Below are positions 28,839 to 38,600 of a stretch of DNA of 64,000 nt, piece after piece. The DNA comes from Yeosuana aromativorans (GTDB taxonomy: Bacteria; Bacteroidota; Bacteroidia; Flavobacteriales; Flavobacteriaceae): positions 750,572 to 814,571 of the forward strand of contig NZ_BMNR01000001.1 of the NCBI RefSeq assembly GCF_014646655.1, written 5' to 3'. The translations under genes and the position numbers were made by a program. Within the stretch, counting starts at the first letter, position 1. Each line of letters opens with the position of its first letter. The notes under the pieces are model-generated. The model was not told where the DNA came from. It made no database searches and saw only the letters and a list, made by a program, of their open reading frames with translations.

Positions 28839-29151
28839 AATCCTGTGTTTTTAGTTAATTAATAAATATTTGAGTTTGAGTTTTTTTAAAGATATGCCTT
28901 GTTCTCTTAATAATATACAAAAAATGCCCATACAAAAAACATACAAAACAAAAAATCAATGCTTTTGTTGCGGTTTTAACATTCCTTGTCTTTAAATTTG
29001 TATTTCGTCGGGTCAGGTTGCATTTAATCGTGTTTTGTTAAAGTGTTATTTGTTTTCTTTTTATTTGACAATTAACACTTTACGCCTTTTGTTGTGGTAA
29101 TGTATAGGTGGCTTTAGCATCCATTTTTTATCAAAACCACTATCGTTAAAT
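28839..29151. other. Intergenic control region upstream of the T9SS binding protein
   Basis: No gene is seen here. The region holds the conserved 15-base motif (29091-29105) shared with the susC leader, a perfect 10-base dyad TAAAGTGTTA (29039-29048) / TAACACTTTA (29073-29082), and an A-rich element ACAAAAAACATACAAAACAA at 28932-28951 that also occurs in the susC leader. Confidence 0.6.
29091..29108. promoter_or_regulatory. Candidate PUL operator, copy 2
   Basis: GTTGTGGTAATGTATAGG matches the susC-leader copy at 17 of 18 positions, with an exact 15-base core. It lies 253 bases before the ATG of the T9SS binding protein. It is a candidate site for the PUL regulator. Confidence 0.5.
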
Positions 29152-29183
29152 AAAAAGTGTCATTTTTTTAACACAGACACCTT
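29152..29183 (-). terminator. Possible terminator after the GH17 gene
   Basis: On the minus strand GTGTC pairs with GACAC and continues into TTTTTA, 18 bases after the GH17 stop. The stem is short (5 bp core), so the call is tentative. Confidence 0.45.
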
Positions 29184-29200
29184 AATTTATGCCTTGGCAA

Positions 29201-30139
29201 TTATTGTTTTAGACTATAATACTTTTTGCTCATCACTAATTTTGGTGTTCTGTCGACTTTGAATAGTCCCCAATGTTTTTCGGGTTCCAGTGGTTCAGGA
29301 GATCCTTTCCACGGTTCATCAAATGCTTCAAAAACAAAGGTGAGTATCTGTTCTTGTGTTGTCCATTCCATCAAATCATTATAATATACTTCTTGATTTT
29401 CTTCACTTACATTTGATGGATGAATGCCACGTCCGTTAGAATTGGTTGCCCAACCTGCCTCTGTAATAAGTACAGGCTTGTTGGGATACTTTTTTTGGAC
29501 TGCATAAAAATTATCCTTTGTATATTCTAGTGCATCATGAATATGTTTGTATTCCCAAACAGGATAGGTATGTATTGAGATAAAATTCACTTCGTGGGCA
29601 AGGGCCTTCAGTTTATCCAGCCAAGGCACATAATTTTCACAAAAAGTAACAGGTTGTTTTGCGCCTTTTTTTATCATTTTCACATAATTGATCACGCTTT
29701 TTACGGGCACATAATGGTCTGTCCAGTCAACACATGCCTCATTTCCAGCAGACAAAGAAAATATTATATCTGGGTATTGATTGGCTAGTTTAATTAACTT
29801 TTCTATTTGTTTTATGTTTGTGGTTTTGTTATTCTCCAACTGTTCTTCAGAATATGTAACACCCCAGGGACAGCCAAAATTATTCATCTCTGCAACAATA
29901 TAGGCGCCAAGCATGACCTTAAAATCAAGATGCTCTTTTTCTATAACATTCAGCACCGTTTCTGAATGCTTATCACAGTCATATAACCTAAGATATTTCC
30001 AGTTTTTTTGTAAAATCAGGAGGTCTTCCTTTACCTCATCATAGCTTGGATAGATACCTCCAGGACTTTGGCCTTCTCTAAATCCTGAATAACAAATAGC
30101 GTTAGCAAATGGTATGTTTAGTGTTTTGGGTTTACTCAT
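29201..30139 (-). CDS. GH17 beta-1,3-glucan hydrolase, cytoplasmic type
   Basis: The 312-residue (beta/alpha)8 enzyme acts on beta-1,3-glucan oligosaccharides. Acid/base Glu134 is in SAGNEACVDW and nucleophile Glu227 in LITEAGWATN. The N-terminal FANAICYSGFREGQSPGG is typical of GH17 entry loops. There is no signal peptide, so it is probably cytoplasmic and works beside the GPH symporter and the other leaderless GH17. Some bacterial GH17s are transglycosylases, so hydrolysis is not certain. It lies 17 bases downstream of the next GH17 and is the last gene of the long operon. Confidence 0.88.
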   Translation of the reverse strand: MSKPKTLNIPFANAICYSGFREGQSPGGIYPSYDEVKEDLLILQKNWKYLRLYDCDKHSETVLNVIEKEHLDFKVMLGAYIVAEMNNFGCPWGVTYSEEQLENNKTTNIKQIEKLIKLANQYPDIIFSLSAGNEACVDWTDHYVPVKSVINYVKMIKKGAKQPVTFCENYVPWLDKLKALAHEVNFISIHTYPVWEYKHIHDALEYTKDNFYAVQKKYPNKPVLITEAGWATNSNGRGIHPSNVSEENQEVYYNDLMEWTTQEQILTFVFEAFDEPWKGSPEPLEPEKHWGLFKVDRTPKLVMSKKYYSLKQ

Positions 30140-30156
30140 ATAATCAGTTATGGATT

Positions 30157-31041
30157 TTAAAATTTTAGCTTTTCATCTTTGTCCCACAATCCCCAATAAG
30201 CGCCTACATCACCTTCGGCACCAACCTTCCAGGACTCATCAAATGACGAAAAATAAAACATTTCTATATCATCTTCCTCAGACCATTTTTGTGCGTTCAC
30301 AAAGTATCTTAATGCATTTTCATGCGACGGTATAGCACCATGTAATCCTTCTCCTTGGCTTGGCCATCCTGTTTCTGAGATAATAACTTTTTTGCCATTT
30401 CCTGCGCTGCGTGCCTGATTGTACATATCTTTCATATAAACCAGTGAATATTCATTGCTACAACCTTCCCAATACGGATAGCAATTTGCCAAGATAACGT
30501 CACAAGCTTCGGTGATTTTTGGTCGATGTGAAAACTCATAATACGCATCAACATACCCCATTGGAACATCAGGAATTTCCTTTTTTACGCGATACATAAA
30601 GTCTAATAGTTCATCTTCTGTTAAATCTTTACGGTACATGACTTCATTACCCACAGCGGCAATATCAACAAAACCTGCTTTGGCCAAATCAATCAACCCT
30701 TGTATTTCTCTTTCGTTAATATCCGGATCATTCCCCAGCCAAGCGCCAACCAATGTTTTTATTCCATATTCATGTGCAATACGCGGAATCATTTCATTAC
30801 CATCAGTGCATGAAAAAGAACGAATCCATTTGGTATATGGTTGAATAATTTTCATACGCCTTCTTATTTGTTCCTCCGTTAATTGGTCCCCTGGATTTTG
30901 CCCTTCAACATACGGGCTAAAGCACAGACCGTGCATACCGTTTTTAAGTACGGTACTGAAAAGGGATTTAAGTTCTGCATCAGATTTATTGGCAAAATCT
31001 ATCCCTGTTAATGCTTTTATTTTACCTGCTCTAATTGACAT
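30157..31041 (-). CDS. GH17 family glycosidase, second cytoplasmic copy
   Basis: This 294-residue GH17 protein has no leader peptide. Acid/base Glu133 lies in AAVGNEVMYR and nucleophile Glu223 in IISETGWPSQGEG, the classic GH17 ETGWPS signature. It differs clearly from the other two GH17s of the locus, so it is not a recent tandem copy. Its start overlaps the GPH symporter stop by 11 bases, which ties its synthesis to import. Likely substrates are imported laminari-oligosaccharides. Confidence 0.88.
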   Translation of the reverse strand: MSIRAGKIKALTGIDFANKSDAELKSLFSTVLKNGMHGLCFSPYVEGQNPGDQLTEEQIRRRMKIIQPYTKWIRSFSCTDGNEMIPRIAHEYGIKTLVGAWLGNDPDINEREIQGLIDLAKAGFVDIAAVGNEVMYRKDLTEDELLDFMYRVKKEIPDVPMGYVDAYYEFSHRPKITEACDVILANCYPYWEGCSNEYSLVYMKDMYNQARSAGNGKKVIISETGWPSQGEGLHGAIPSHENALRYFVNAQKWSEEDDIEMFYFSSFDESWKVGAEGDVGAYWGLWDKDEKLKF

Positions 31042-32488
31042 CTTTTTTTGGTTTTAAGTTATAACTCAATCTTTTTTCTTCTAATTGCTTTTTAATTTCC
31101 CTTGCCCGTTCTTCGGTAATATTATAATTCCACATAACCCAAACTGCCAATAGAGCTGTAACGGAAGGGATTATAATATCGGCTAAACGCAATTTGGTTA
31201 TTGTGTCTACTGATTGTATGGCTATCTCTTCGTTAAATCCTACCAAACTTAAAACGGCTCCGCCTATGGCAAGTGCCAAAGCTTGTCCTAGTTTAACCAT
31301 CCACCAATAAACAGCTCCAAAAGTGCCTTCTTTTCTTGGGATTCCATTTCTCAATTCATCTAAATCACAAACATCAGCTGTCATGGACATCATTAAAGTG
31401 AACAACCCACCAATACCAAAAGACATTAAGGGAATAGGAATTAATATTAGCCATGGGTTGGTAGGGTTAAATGCCCACCATTTCATGATATATCCAACAA
31501 TGGAAATAAACGTAGCAATGATAAAAGCGCGCCGTTTACCCCAATTTGATGCAATCCATGATATAATAGGAATTACCAAAAAGGCGGTTACCACTGCGCT
31601 GATGGTGGAAAACCAAGCTGGCCATTGACCGGCATCTGCATTACTGCCTTTAAACATATAATACACAATGATGAAATAACTGAAAGAGGCTACTGTTTGA
31701 AAACCATTAAACACCAAAAAAGTGGCTCCACACAACCTCATAAACGGATTGTTTTTTGAAATTTCCTTAATCCCTTTTATCAATGATTTGAGATTTGAAC
31801 CAAGTTCCTTAAAAGACAAATTAGATCTTGATTCTAAGTTTGTTTGATTGATTTCCCTGCAAAAAATAGCTGGCAGAATTCCTAATACAATACATGTGGC
31901 CCCTACTAATATTGATAGGCTGCGAACACCTTCTGCCTCCGTTGGATAAATTTCCGGACGAGCAATAAGATACCAGAACCAAGGCACTATCATCCAAGCC
32001 AATTGTCCAACTATTTGAGAGGATGCCATTAAACGTGTGCGCTCATTATAGTCAGTTGTCATCTCATATCCCAATCCAATTAAAGGTGTTGAGAAAATAG
32101 TGTTTCCAATGAAAAACAACAAAGCGAAAATCAGGAAATAATAAAAATTATACATTTCTGAATTTTCTGGATTGAGTTGCCAAAGAATCATAAATAAGAT
32201 ACCACTCAGTATGGCTCCAATGAAAATATATGGCTTTCTTCTACCCCATCGTGATACCGTATTATCTGAAATATAACCCATAATAGGATCTGTTAAGGCA
32301 TCCATAAACCTGGGAATAGCCGCCAGTAATCCTGCCAAAAAAGGGTTCATCCCAAATGCTGTGACAAGAAAATACATAAATACGCCCAATGCAGCAGGCA
32401 ATAAATTATTTACTAAATTTCCAGCTCCAAAAGCAATTTTCTGCACTACTGGAACAATATCCTCTGGTGGTGTTTTGTAATGTTTCAT
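31031..32488 (-). CDS. GPH-family (MelB-like) sugar:cation symporter
   Basis: This 485-residue inner-membrane protein has about 12 hydrophobic segments. The family marker after TM2 is visible as MDALTDPIMGYISDNTVSRW (Asp residues of the cation site) followed by GRRKPYIFIG. A second marker is DVCDLDELRNGIPRKEGTFG in the central part. GPH symporters import glycosides with Na+ or H+. Position between GH17 genes suggests laminari-oligosaccharides or disaccharides. The overlap with the following GH17 gene and the 31-base gap to the previous one indicate one operon. Confidence 0.92.
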   Translation of the reverse strand: MKHYKTPPEDIVPVVQKIAFGAGNLVNNLLPAALGVFMYFLVTAFGMNPFLAGLLAAIPRFMDALTDPIMGYISDNTVSRWGRRKPYIFIGAILSGILFMILWQLNPENSEMYNFYYFLIFALLFFIGNTIFSTPLIGLGYEMTTDYNERTRLMASSQIVGQLAWMIVPWFWYLIARPEIYPTEAEGVRSLSILVGATCIVLGILPAIFCREINQTNLESRSNLSFKELGSNLKSLIKGIKEISKNNPFMRLCGATFLVFNGFQTVASFSYFIIVYYMFKGSNADAGQWPAWFSTISAVVTAFLVIPIISWIASNWGKRRAFIIATFISIVGYIMKWWAFNPTNPWLILIPIPLMSFGIGGLFTLMMSMTADVCDLDELRNGIPRKEGTFGAVYWWMVKLGQALALAIGGAVLSLVGFNEEIAIQSVDTITKLRLADIIIPSVTALLAVWVMWNYNITEERAREIKKQLEEKRLSYNLKPKKDVN

Positions 32489-32519
32489 CTTATTTATGTT
32501 TAGTTAGTGATACTCTTTT

Positions 32520-33785
32520 TTATTGTTTTACAAATGGAATTTTAACACTTTCCATTAATTCATTTATGTTGCCATTGTATGTTTTGGTAATGGTTTTCCC
32601 GCCTCTTTGCAATCCATCAAAAGTGCCTTTATCAACCAAATCCCAAAGGGCATATTTTGCCTGGCCTTTTAAATTGATGAGTCCAAAATGGTTTTCAGAC
32701 CCCAATGGATTGTTGGCATCTTTCCATTGCTCATCAAAGGCCTCAAAGTAAAAACATGACATTCCTGCTTTGTTGGTCCATTCTCGCATATGTTTGTAAA
32801 ATAATGCTTGTTTATATTCATCAGCCGCTCTGGAGCCTTCTCCTTCTGGGCCATACAATCCATCTGAAATACTTGCCCAACCAGTTTCTCCTATGTGGAT
32901 GGGTTTATCAAGACCAAGACTTTTCATATAATTAAAAACACCTTGGTATTGAGATATGGCATAATCTCTGGCACGCAACATAGCTGCATCTATTTTTTCT
33001 TTGTCTGATAGGTTTTGCTCGCTGTCTGGTATTTTCCAATAGGCCGGTGTGTAATGGGAATCATGGAATGGATAGGTGTGCATGGAAATAAAATCAACAG
33101 CTTTTATAAGGTTTTCAAGGTCTTTGGTGTGATATATTTCATCTCCACCTCCCCATGACGCAAAATTATCTGAACTGGTAATCCATACATCTTTTGGGAG
33201 TTTGCCTTGTGATTTTAAGTCCTGTAAATAATTGACCCATTTTAAAATGACCCCAGGTTGCACATAATAACTTGTTGCCCATTTTACCATAGCCTCATTG
33301 CCAACCGCTATCATTTTTACAATATCAGGGTATTGGTTTGCTAGGGCAGCAGCTCTTTCAATCTCTGCCGCGTTTTCTTGTTCGTCTTCAACGTCATGGT
33401 TTGGTGTAATAGTGTCTGTCCATTTAAATGCTCCTTCGCAGCTTATCCAGGCTCCAACCATAACATACATTTCAAAATTTGGGTCTTCTTTTTTTAGTTC
33501 TGAAATGGCTTTAAGTAAATTGGATACCTGTTGAAGTTTTGTATTGTAGGTTCTCAAGACCTTAACATCCATGGCAGAGAGAATCTTCATGTCTTCTTTA
33601 ATATCAGAAACTGTAGGCTGGATGTCTCTTGTGTTTTCCCTGTATCCGCCATAAGACATAGCAATATAATTGGGGTTTCCCAATATGTCTGCAGCCGTGA
33701 TTTCTGGCTTCTGATTGGTTTTAGAACATCCTAAAACAACTATTAGGCTGGCTATTGTTAGTATGCTTTTGATCATTGTTTTCAT
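32520..33785 (-). CDS. GH17 lipoprotein, periplasmic or outer membrane
   Basis: The 421 residues begin with a lipoprotein signal (LIVVLGC, Cys20, then SKTNQ). The GH17 barrel has acid/base Glu164 in AVGNEAMVKW and nucleophile Glu300 in IHIGETGWASIS. Compared with the cytoplasmic GH17s it carries an insertion near residues 245-270 and a C-terminal extension. The residues after Cys20 are not acidic, unlike the binding lipoproteins, so an inner-leaflet periplasmic site is plausible. It would cut imported glucan before the inner-membrane transporters. It lies 15 bases downstream of GH3. Confidence 0.88.
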   Translation of the reverse strand: MKTMIKSILTIASLIVVLGCSKTNQKPEITAADILGNPNYIAMSYGGYRENTRDIQPTVSDIKEDMKILSAMDVKVLRTYNTKLQQVSNLLKAISELKKEDPNFEMYVMVGAWISCEGAFKWTDTITPNHDVEDEQENAAEIERAAALANQYPDIVKMIAVGNEAMVKWATSYYVQPGVILKWVNYLQDLKSQGKLPKDVWITSSDNFASWGGGDEIYHTKDLENLIKAVDFISMHTYPFHDSHYTPAYWKIPDSEQNLSDKEKIDAAMLRARDYAISQYQGVFNYMKSLGLDKPIHIGETGWASISDGLYGPEGEGSRAADEYKQALFYKHMREWTNKAGMSCFYFEAFDEQWKDANNPLGSENHFGLINLKGQAKYALWDLVDKGTFDGLQRGGKTITKTYNGNINELMESVKIPFVKQ

Positions 33786-33800
33786 TTGCTAGATATTAAG

Positions 33801-35621
33801 TTAATAGCTTAATCCATATCCATATTCATACAAAGGTTTTATTGATTTGTCCCAGAAGTTAGGGCCAAACCGTCGGCTAAAATTTTCAACCGATCTAGGC
33901 CAAGAATGGGGCAGTTTTCCTGTAAAATTATACTCTCCAAAAAGCACTTGGGCTATACCATCGCCTTCTGAACCAGGCAGCCATGCTGCCACAAACGCAT
34001 CAGATTGTTTTATCTGATCTGTAACCACAAGAGGTCTTCCTGAAATTAAAACAACCACTGTTTTTATACCTTTACTGGCATAGGTTTTAATATACTTTTG
34101 GTGTTCGGGGCTAAGTGTTAATTTATAGGTTCCACTACCGTCACCTATATCTCCAAAAAATTCAGCATAAGGTGATTCCCCAACCACAATAATAGCTATG
34201 TCTGCATCAGTATAATTTCCGGTAGCATCTTTATCATAAACAACCTCGCCTTCTGCAATGCTTTTTATACCATCCAAAATACTGGTTGCTCCTGAGTAAT
34301 TTCTGGTTAAGCCTTGCCAATCAACAGTCCACCCTCCAGATTGAAGCCCTGTATTATTTGCATGCTCACCAACAACCACAATTTTCTTGGTCTTTTTATC
34401 TATTGGAAGTGCCTTGTTTTCATTTTTTAAAAGCACTAATGATTCCCTTACAGCCTGTCTGGCTATATCTCTGTGTTCAGGACTTCCAATGCTTTTAATG
34501 AGTGTGGAATCTGGAAACGGATTTTTAAATAGTCCTAGCCTAAATTTCTGTCTTAAAATTCTTTTAACTGCATCATTGATTCTATCAATTGATACCGAAT
34601 CCTTTTCAATACCTTGCTTAAGGCCTTCTTGAAAATCATCCAAATCGCCATCAACAGCCATAATCATATCCACTCCGGCGTTTATCACTTCATTTTTGCC
34701 AAACCTTGAATATCCTTTCCAATCTGATATAACAATACCATCAAAACCCATAGCCGTTTTTAAGGTGTCCGTAATAAGCGTTTTATTAGCGTGCATAGGC
34801 ATGCCCGATAGTGTATTAAAAGACACCATAATTGATCCAACACCTGCTTTTAGGGCGTCTCTGTACGGTGGCAATAATCGGGTATTAACCTCCTGCATGC
34901 TAATTGTTGTATTACCGCCTTCAACACCAAAATCTGTGGCACCATCCCCTATAAAATGCTTAGCGGTTGCCAAAACGGTCCGTCCATCTGGTAATTCTGC
35001 TTGAATGCCTTTTACAGCAGCAACGCCCATTTTTTGGGTAAGCTCTGTGCTCTCAGAAAAGGCTTCATAAACACGACCCCATTTTTCATTATATGGAATG
35101 GCCACACATGGCGAGAATATCCAGTTAAACCCAGTGGCCTGAGCCTCTAAAGCCGTAATTTTTGAGACTTTTTCAACTAATTCCTCGTCTCGTGTGGCAC
35201 CCAATCCAATGTTATGAGGAAATATAGTTGCACCTTCAAATGTGTTTTGTCCGTGAACAGCATCAACACCAAATAATAGCGGAATACCCAATCGTGTTGA
35301 TAATGCTTTTTTCTGTAATTGGGTGAACTTGGCCTGCCATCCTTTAGCGTCCTTGCCTGGCGCTGGGCCTTGGGTATGAATGACTGAACCGATGAATTTT
35401 GTAGCTATCTCATCTTCGGTTATATCATCAAAATGCCTTACTTGGGACATTTGTCCTATTTTTTCGTCCAAAGTCATTAAAGCCAGCAAAGAATCTACTT
35501 TCTTTTCAATGATAGCATTGGCATCAGATTCAACACGTTTATTTATGCATCCACTTAACATACTAGAACATAGACTTATTATAAATATGAGTTTAAATAT
35601 GTATGTGTTTGTTAATTTCAT
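33801..35621 (-). CDS. GH3 beta-glucosidase lipoprotein
   Basis: This 606-residue exo-enzyme releases glucose from beta-glucan ends. The lipobox is MLSGC (Cys25), followed by INKRVES. The TIM-barrel domain includes LLFGVDAVHGQNTFEGATIF, KHFIGDGATDFG and nucleophile Asp300 in GIVISDWKGYSRF. The alpha/beta sandwich domain follows from about residue 400 and ends with the GH3-typical PLYEYGYGLSY. The usual C-terminal FN3 domain is missing, which makes it shorter than many family members. It is separated from the phosphorylase gene by only three bases. Confidence 0.93.
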   Translation of the reverse strand: MKLTNTYIFKLIFIISLCSSMLSGCINKRVESDANAIIEKKVDSLLALMTLDEKIGQMSQVRHFDDITEDEIATKFIGSVIHTQGPAPGKDAKGWQAKFTQLQKKALSTRLGIPLLFGVDAVHGQNTFEGATIFPHNIGLGATRDEELVEKVSKITALEAQATGFNWIFSPCVAIPYNEKWGRVYEAFSESTELTQKMGVAAVKGIQAELPDGRTVLATAKHFIGDGATDFGVEGGNTTISMQEVNTRLLPPYRDALKAGVGSIMVSFNTLSGMPMHANKTLITDTLKTAMGFDGIVISDWKGYSRFGKNEVINAGVDMIMAVDGDLDDFQEGLKQGIEKDSVSIDRINDAVKRILRQKFRLGLFKNPFPDSTLIKSIGSPEHRDIARQAVRESLVLLKNENKALPIDKKTKKIVVVGEHANNTGLQSGGWTVDWQGLTRNYSGATSILDGIKSIAEGEVVYDKDATGNYTDADIAIIVVGESPYAEFFGDIGDGSGTYKLTLSPEHQKYIKTYASKGIKTVVVLISGRPLVVTDQIKQSDAFVAAWLPGSEGDGIAQVLFGEYNFTGKLPHSWPRSVENFSRRFGPNFWDKSIKPLYEYGYGLSY

Positions 35622-35624
35622 GTA

Positions 35625-38600
35625 TCACTTTACTGAAACTGTTATTTTGCTTACGGCTCCTGTTCTTTCAAATATTTTTTTACTAGTTTCAGCATCAAGG
35701 CTCAAGGTATCCAGTTGACTTGAGGAGCCATTTATAAAATCAACTGTTAGCTTGTCGGTTTTTTCCTGTTTGTAAACAACAGGTATTTGGCAATAGGTAA
35801 AACACAGTGATCCTGTTTCTAGTTTTACACTTTGAGCATTATTGTTTACATCAACATATTTAAATACCGATGGAGCCTTTAAAAACTCATTTTTTCTTAA
35901 TAATCGAGGGTTAAAAAACAACTTGCCTTCTTTTACAAAAACACCTAATTCGCCTATACGGCTTAAAATATCTTCTTTTACTTGACCTGTCATGCCCGGT
36001 TGCTGAGCGCCTTTTCCGGCAGGTGTATGGGAGTAAGGATCTGTTGGAAATGCCCCATACAATTCTGGTGATTTATGTACACCAATGCCAGCATTGATTT
36101 CATAATAATGATCTAGCAATTTCCCAATAAGAACCTCGCTTTCATTATTGTGAACCGCCGTTAAACAATTTTCCTGAACCGCTAACAGCAACTTAGATAC
36201 CATGTGCCAGTATATGGATCCCAATCCTTCATAGCCATAAAAGGTGCCTGAACGCCCCGTAAATGATTTATGATCAAACACCGATTCAAACATATCCAAC
36301 AATAGTTTCGTATCTTTTTCAACAAGTGGTTTGTACTCTGCAGAAAGGTTCTGTAAGGCTCTTTTTAAACTATTGGCATTGTTGAAACTGCCATTGAAGT
36401 GATATTGACCCAAAACATCCTTTTCTATGATTTGTGCGTTGTCATTTTCAATTAATTGCTTGACAAGTTCTGACTTTTCAACACTTTCTTTTGGAATGTT
36501 GTTCTTTTTGTCAAATCTTGGCAGTTCTTTGTTGGGATATAAAATATAACTGTATTGGTCTGGTCTAAACAAATCACTACTTTTTAAGCCATCCAACAAT
36601 TCTAGAGCCTCTTTTGGAGACAAATAACCAGCACTTAAAGCTGCTACCTGACCTTCTAACATAACCGGCAAATACGAAATAGACACCTCAGCATCATTTT
36701 CAATGGTCATTAAATTGTATGCATGATACAGGTTATCGTCACGCTTATTTGCCTTGATACTATGGTCAAGATATTGTAATGTAGTAGTTATAAAACCTAA
36801 GATATCTTGCTTACTTACAGTTGCTGTATGGCTTGAAAATCCGTTTTTATAAATTGTGGTTCTGTACTTGCTTCCTGCTTTGCCCAAACCATCCAAAACT
36901 GTTTTTCGGTCTGCGCCTGAAACTTTTCCTGAAAGTATCTGAATGTTTTCATTGAGTGTAGCCACCACTTCATTAAAAAACAAGGCAAGTTCTTTTGAAA
37001 TTTCCATGCTTTCTGTTGTTGCATTTGAAACAATCTTTTCAAGGAAACTCAAAAAGCGGCGTAAATAATATAGGGTTACCATAGATACACCATTGCCTAC
37101 CAAGGCATTATTGGCATCATTCCATTCTGGTCGTTGAGTATTTAACCAAATACCGCCTTCTGGAATAAAATTGGATATTTTTGCCAAAACGGTTGCCAAT
37201 AGTTTTTCCATTAAATTGACATTGCAAATTGAGGAATTTGCATCTCTCAATAAAGCGCCATCGGCACCCAATTCTGATTTTTTATCCATGATTTTATGAT
37301 GCAACTCATGGTCAAAATCTATGGTGTCTTTTGGATTGTTTAAGATGTCGCTATACGGTTTGATTTTGTAAGGCACGTTGGCATACACAAAAACATCTTT
37401 TTTAAAGTTGCTGGCCAGTTTATTAGGGTAATGACCTTCAATAAACTCCAAGAATTTAAGTAAGTAAATGATTTGATGATCGCCCCAATAACCTATATAT
37501 GACCACGGATCGTGCTCTTCAATAACCTCCCAATCAAAACCATCTTTGGTTACCCTGTATGGATTATAGCCATCAAACGTAGTTGCGTTTAAAAACTTAT
37601 GGATCATGCTTTCAATAAACTCTGGATAGGAATGAGCCAATGCTTCCCAGTTTTGAAAAATATCTCGCCAGTTCCCTTCATAATCAAGAATTTTAGAGCC
37701 GTCTATTTCACTTCTGGTATTAATAGAAAACTTGTTCCATGGCCTACTAGGGTCTCCATGGCGTCTACTGAACTTAAGTGGTAAGTATTCAAAACAAAGC
37801 CGCTTGAAATTTGTATCATTATGTTGCTCTGCTATTTGTTTTATATCATGCAATGAAAACAATTCAGGCATAGCTTTTAAAACGGCTTCTTGTTTTTTGA
37901 AAACTTCTTTATTGGCTTGGGCTATGTACTTTATAAAATCACGTTTTTCAATGTTATAATTATCATCAAAAATACCACCACGCATGATGTTGAACATGGT
38001 GTTTGAAAAATGCCTCGTATTGGTTTGGGTATCGGCCGTTAGTTGTAATCCATCAGAAGCAGCTCCAAGATTTATTAGGTTTTTGGTTCCTAAATCAATA
38101 TCATCTTGAACTGTTTTAGTGATATTTTTTTGGTTTTTGATTAATTGTGAAATGTAATTGACACTTGTAATGGATTGATTAACGTTGGCAACAAACATCC
38201 AAGTACTCTCTGAATTAGCCTGTAAGTTTAATGTAGAAGAAATAAAATAGGCACCTTTTTCTGCCTTAACATCAGTTTCTTGAACAATTGGTTTTCCTTG
38301 TCTGAATTTGTTAAGTTGTAAGGATGATATTAAATACGTTGGGTTTGTCATTCCAACAGACCAAACAATATTGGCCTTTAGTGCTTCACTTGGTTCAGCC
38401 TTATCAACTATAAAAGCACTTAACGCATAAATGCCCAATCCTACTTCTTTTTGAAGTTCTGATTTTTTATAGGCGTCAACCAAATTGCTCTTACTATTTT
38501 GTAAATCAGCTCCAACACCAGAAGGCAATAGGTTTTGTAATCCGTCAAGAACTGTAACTGAAACGCTGGTTTGCGCATGGTTTATAAGTTTTGATTTTTT

